Source of the DNA: Prosthecobacter debontii | GTDB taxonomy: Bacteria; Verrucomicrobiota; Verrucomicrobiia; Verrucomicrobiales; Akkermansiaceae | Length of the DNA: 15,637 nt | NCBI GenBank assembly: GCA_945883455.1 | Contig: CAMCXJ010000032.1 | Span: 1 to 15,637 of the forward strand | Direction: 5' to 3' | In this document: one piece after another, positions 12,650 to 15,637 of the stretch | Layout: each line of letters starts with the position of its first letter | How positions within the stretch are numbered: the stretch's first letter is position 1 | Position numbers and translations under genes: made by a program | The notes under the pieces: generated by a model | Told to the model about the DNA's origin: nothing | Seen by the model: the letters and a program-made list of their open reading frames with translations, nothing else | Databases searched by the model: none

Positions 12650-15637
12650 ATGAAAACACTCCGAAAATACCAATCGCTCCCCCCCATGCGTCAGGAGCTG
12701 GGCAAGGCCGGCTTCGCCTTGGTTGCCACGCTTTCGCTCATGGTGCTTCTCGTTATTCTTGCCGTGGGTATGCTGAGTCTCTCGGCCGTAACCCTCCGCA
12801 GCTCCAGCCAGGGAGCCGCCCAAGCGGAAGCCCGCGCCAATGCCCGCATGGCCCTGATGGTCGCCATCGGCGAGTTGCAGAAACAGATGGGGCCGGACCA
12901 GCGGATTTCCGCGAACGGCGCCATCCTCTCCGATTCGAATGTCAACCACCCGCTCTGGACGGGGGTGTGGGACTCGTGGATCGCGGGGTCGCTTCCTGCT
13001 GGCCGCAATCCGCTGTATCCGAGCTCGGCGAGCCATCAGCAGACTATTGGCAATCAACCCGATGTATCGATGCGTCCGGAGTATGCGAACAAATCAAGGC
13101 ACTTCCGCCGGTGGCTGCTTTCTCTGGACCCGGCTGATGCGAGTATATCGGATAGCGCGCGCACCCTTGTCCTGTACGGCATGTCTATGCCCACCGGAAC
13201 CGAAACTGCCATACGCTTGGTGGGCAAGGGCTCGCTGGGTGATGCCGCACCTGCCACCGACTTCGTCAGTGCCCGACTGCTCGACGTCAAAGCCACCTCC
13301 ACGAGTGGAGGAGGACGGGGACGCTACGGTTGGTGGGTGGGGGATGAGAGCCAAAAAGCTAGAATCATGGAGGATTCCTACCAAACCGAGGCCGCTCTAA
13401 CTATGGCGCAACGTTTGTTCCGACAAGAAGCACCAGCTTCAGTTGGCAACACCAGTGTTACCGGATTAGATGGCATAACTAACCAATCGCAACTCGCGAG
13501 GCTTTCCGGCATAAAATCAATCGAATTAGTCCAAGGTGTGGGTTCCGCTAAAGCTAAACCGAGATTTCATGACCTTACCACATCATCCGTCGGAGTCTTA
13601 GCCGATGTGCGTGAAGGCGGCCTGAAGCGGGATTTGAATACCCTCCTTGAAAGAAATATCGATCCGAATGAGGTGTACGATTTCACCAGTGTGGCCGAAT
13701 TCCGACGCCCCACTACCCTTAAGACCGATGGCCAAAACTTCATGCTCTACAATTTCGATGGGATACTGCAAAGCATCAGCTCAACGGGCATGGCCAACGT
13801 GCCCATCCAAGATCTTGCCGCTTACTACCAACTTTACGACCACAACCGTTCTGATGGGAAAGGAGGAGTGCAATTCTCATCCTCCCAATCCACGCCGCCA
13901 AACAATCTTCTCGCAAACGGCATCATGGTCAGCAATCCGGATCTTGGTTACACCACGAGCGATTATGACAAATATCTGCGCCAATACACCGCCCAATACC
14001 GCACTCCCGCGCCAGTGAAACAGGAGATTGTCCTCCATTATGTAACCGAAGTGCGCACAGCGGCCGAGATTGCGGCGGATCCCTTAACCACTGATGGCAA
14101 TCCGGCCACCATCGCTGACACTCACAAGCTCAGAATCGGCCTCACGCCTTCCATGACATTCTGGAACCCCAACAATGTTCCCTTGGTCATGAATAAATGG
14201 GACACCTTCCCGGCGAGTCCTGGCACCGGGGCCTTCCCACGACAAGACAAATCCTCCCAGACTTGGGTCGAGGATGCAATACCACTTACATTCACTTTTA
14301 AAAAAGGCACCACTATCAACGACCCTGCACCATTAAAGTTTGTAAGACAAATGAGCAGCATTTATGATTCCGGATACCAACCGTATTTCTACACGAACGG
14401 CAATTTCCCGCTGATTTTTCAGCCCGGCGAAAGCAAAGTTTTATCATTACAGGCCACTTCACTAACCAACCCGAATGGGGGAGCCACTGCGGTAAACTTC
14501 CAGAACCGGGGCGGTGGCGGAGGAACAGACAACGAACACTTCCTTCCTGAACTAGAATTGATTCCGGGCTGGCTTCCGGATCGGTTCGTCAGGTCTTCGG
14601 AAGCGGGTGGTCGGAACTGGAATGGAAAGAAAGTGCTGCCTGTGATGACATTTAAATCCACGGACTTCATTTCTGTGGATGTTACCGCTGGTGGCGGCAA
14701 CTTTGGTTTATCTGCCATTTCGACGGCAAGGCAAAATCGGAAACCCCACCCGATGTATAATCACAAAACATTCACCTGGACGCCCCGGATGTCGGCGGAT
14801 GCTACTTTCATCAGCAATTTCGTCCACATGGGTTTCCCGGGAGGTGGAGGGATTGCAAGCACTGCGGTTAGACCCATTGTCATTCCCCCAAGACAGGCTT
14901 CGGGACTTATTGCAGCTATGGGCAACCCTGCTGATTTAACGGACGATGTCCCCCAGACCTTCTTCTACTACAGCAGGAAGGCAGCGGTCGAAACGCATGA
15001 GTCGAGAAATGTCTCGCCGCCTGCCGGTGGCGCAGGTCGCCGCTTTCCGGCACGCCCGTTTCTGCACTCACCATTTGCGCAATCGACCTTATTTTCCAAC
15101 ATCGACGGTGCTGCCCTATACGACTACGGCTGGAATTGGTTCTTCATGCCACTGAATAACATGCTGGAGGCCCCCATTTCGATTTCAGCGAGCAACTCCG
15201 GATATTTTGGCGGCGGATATACGGCGGAAAACGGAACCACCCATCTGGTGCAACAACAATTACCACTTACGCCGCCCATCTCCATTGCGGCACTGAGCCA
15301 TGCGCGCCTTGGTGGATTTAGTCTCGCCACAGAAGCACCACATGAGATGGGGCCGTGGCCATTCAAAGATGCTCGCTCTGCGCATCTTGAAGGGTTCCGT
15401 CGTGTCACAGCCGCCGGATATGGTGGATTGTCACCGAACGGCTCACAAGCCATCGGCAATTCGTATGCCCACCCCAACATACCGTCCGGCAAAGCGTTTA
15501 CCGTCAGGAACCGCACCTATATCCAAGGCACTAACACGGCAACACCTTTCGTAGACCACTCCTATCTGGCTAACAAGGCTCTCTGGGACGATTTCTTCTT
15601 CTCCTCCATTTCCCCGGTGCCATCCAATAATCCGATT
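12650..15637 (+). CDS. Second Verru_Chthon cassette protein A-like giant pseudopilin (3' end outside window)
   Basis: The frame starts at ATG 12650 and runs 996 codons with no stop to the last base, so the gene is truncated by the window edge. Residues 1-20 are a basic leader (KTLRKYQ...GKA), followed by GFALVATLSLMVLLVILAV as the hydrophobic helix (21-48) and RSSSQGAAQAEARANARMAL, nearly identical to the gene at 7270. The shared blocks recur in order: YGWWVGDESQKA (W at 228-229), FHDLTTSSVGVLADV, GGLKRDLNTLLE, WNPNN (505-509) and LWDDFFFSS (from about 978). Between these blocks the two proteins differ greatly, and the middle region here uses more A/T-ending codons than the N-terminal block. 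If the C-terminus matches the first copy, roughly 340 residues are missing. It has its own upstream region and opens a second copy of the module. Family assignment is confident; function unknown. Confidence 0.85.
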   Translation, partial: MKTLRKYQSLPPMRQELGKAGFALVATLSLMVLLVILAVGMLSLSAVTLRSSSQGAAQAEARANARMALMVAIGELQKQMGPDQRISANGAILSDSNVNHPLWTGVWDSWIAGSLPAGRNPLYPSSASHQQTIGNQPDVSMRPEYANKSRHFRRWLLSLDPADASISDSARTLVLYGMSMPTGTETAIRLVGKGSLGDAAPATDFVSARLLDVKATSTSGGGRGRYGWWVGDESQKARIMEDSYQTEAALTMAQRLFRQEAPASVGNTSVTGLDGITNQSQLARLSGIKSIELVQGVGSAKAKPRFHDLTTSSVGVLADVREGGLKRDLNTLLERNIDPNEVYDFTSVAEFRRPTTLKTDGQNFMLYNFDGILQSISSTGMANVPIQDLAAYYQLYDHNRSDGKGGVQFSSSQSTPPNNLLANGIMVSNPDLGYTTSDYDKYLRQYTAQYRTPAPVKQEIVLHYVTEVRTAAEIAADPLTTDGNPATIADTHKLRIGLTPSMTFWNPNNVPLVMNKWDTFPASPGTGAFPRQDKSSQTWVEDAIPLTFTFKKGTTINDPAPLKFVRQMSSIYDSGYQPYFYTNGNFPLIFQPGESKVLSLQATSLTNPNGGATAVNFQNRGGGGGTDNEHFLPELELIPGWLPDRFVRSSEAGGRNWNGKKVLPVMTFKSTDFISVDVTAGGGNFGLSAISTARQNRKPHPMYNHKTFTWTPRMSADATFISNFVHMGFPGGGGIASTAVRPIVIPPRQASGLIAAMGNPADLTDDVPQTFFYYSRKAAVETHESRNVSPPAGGAGRRFPARPFLHSPFAQSTLFSNIDGAALYDYGWNWFFMPLNNMLEAPISISASNSGYFGGGYTAENGTTHLVQQQLPLTPPISIAALSHARLGGFSLATEAPHEMGPWPFKDARSAHLEGFRRVTAAGYGGLSPNGSQAIGNSYAHPNIPSGKAFTVRNRTYIQGTNTATPFVDHSYLANKALWDDFFFSSISPVPSNNPI

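Overview
The window looks like the chromosome of a GC-rich member of the Verrucomicrobiota (Verrucomicrobiae, perhaps Luteolibacter- or Haloferula-like). The main evidence is two giant proteins whose N-termini match the pseudopilin-like Verru_Chthon cassette protein A family, as far as I know confined to this phylum. A YdjY-domain protein and a DUF6288-like PDZ protein, both typical of the Verrucomicrobia/Planctomycetes branch, support this. The assignment comes from recognising families by eye, not from a search.

Layout. (1) 2-529, plus strand: the 3' end of asparaginyl-tRNA synthetase. (2) 530-1120: a decayed REP-associated (Y1/RAYT-type) transposase on the minus strand, with a 14-bp tandem repeat and a small hairpin at its upstream end. 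(3) 1121-1873, minus: an intact inositol monophosphatase family enzyme. (4) 1874-2573: 700 bp with no secure gene but many repeats: three tandem hairpins, an unrecognised 87-codon frame, a pair of iterated 20-mers like an IS21-type end, a bulged inverted repeat and a 10-bp direct repeat. (5) 2574-7070, minus: a YdjY-domain exported protein followed by a very large exported PDZ/alpha-barrel/HEAT-like protein. (6) 7071-15637, plus, divergent from block 5: a 1257-aa pseudopilin-like protein, two tandem paralogous ~240-aa exported proteins whose genes overlap by ATGA, and a second giant pseudopilin-like gene that starts at 12650 and stays open to the last base.

How the genes fit together. The first giant gene and the two small ones are tightly packed (25-bp gap, then a 4-bp overlap) and look co-transcribed. 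All three products carry export or membrane-insertion signals, so they probably act at or outside the inner membrane. The second giant gene has its own 154-bp upstream region and begins a second copy of the module. The usual cassette partners B, C and D are not in the window. The best candidate for an undescribed system is therefore this locus: giant A-type pseudopilin plus a duplicated small exported partner, then another A-type pseudopilin. Its function cannot be read from the sequence. The minus-strand genes look like envelope or housekeeping functions with no clear link to it.
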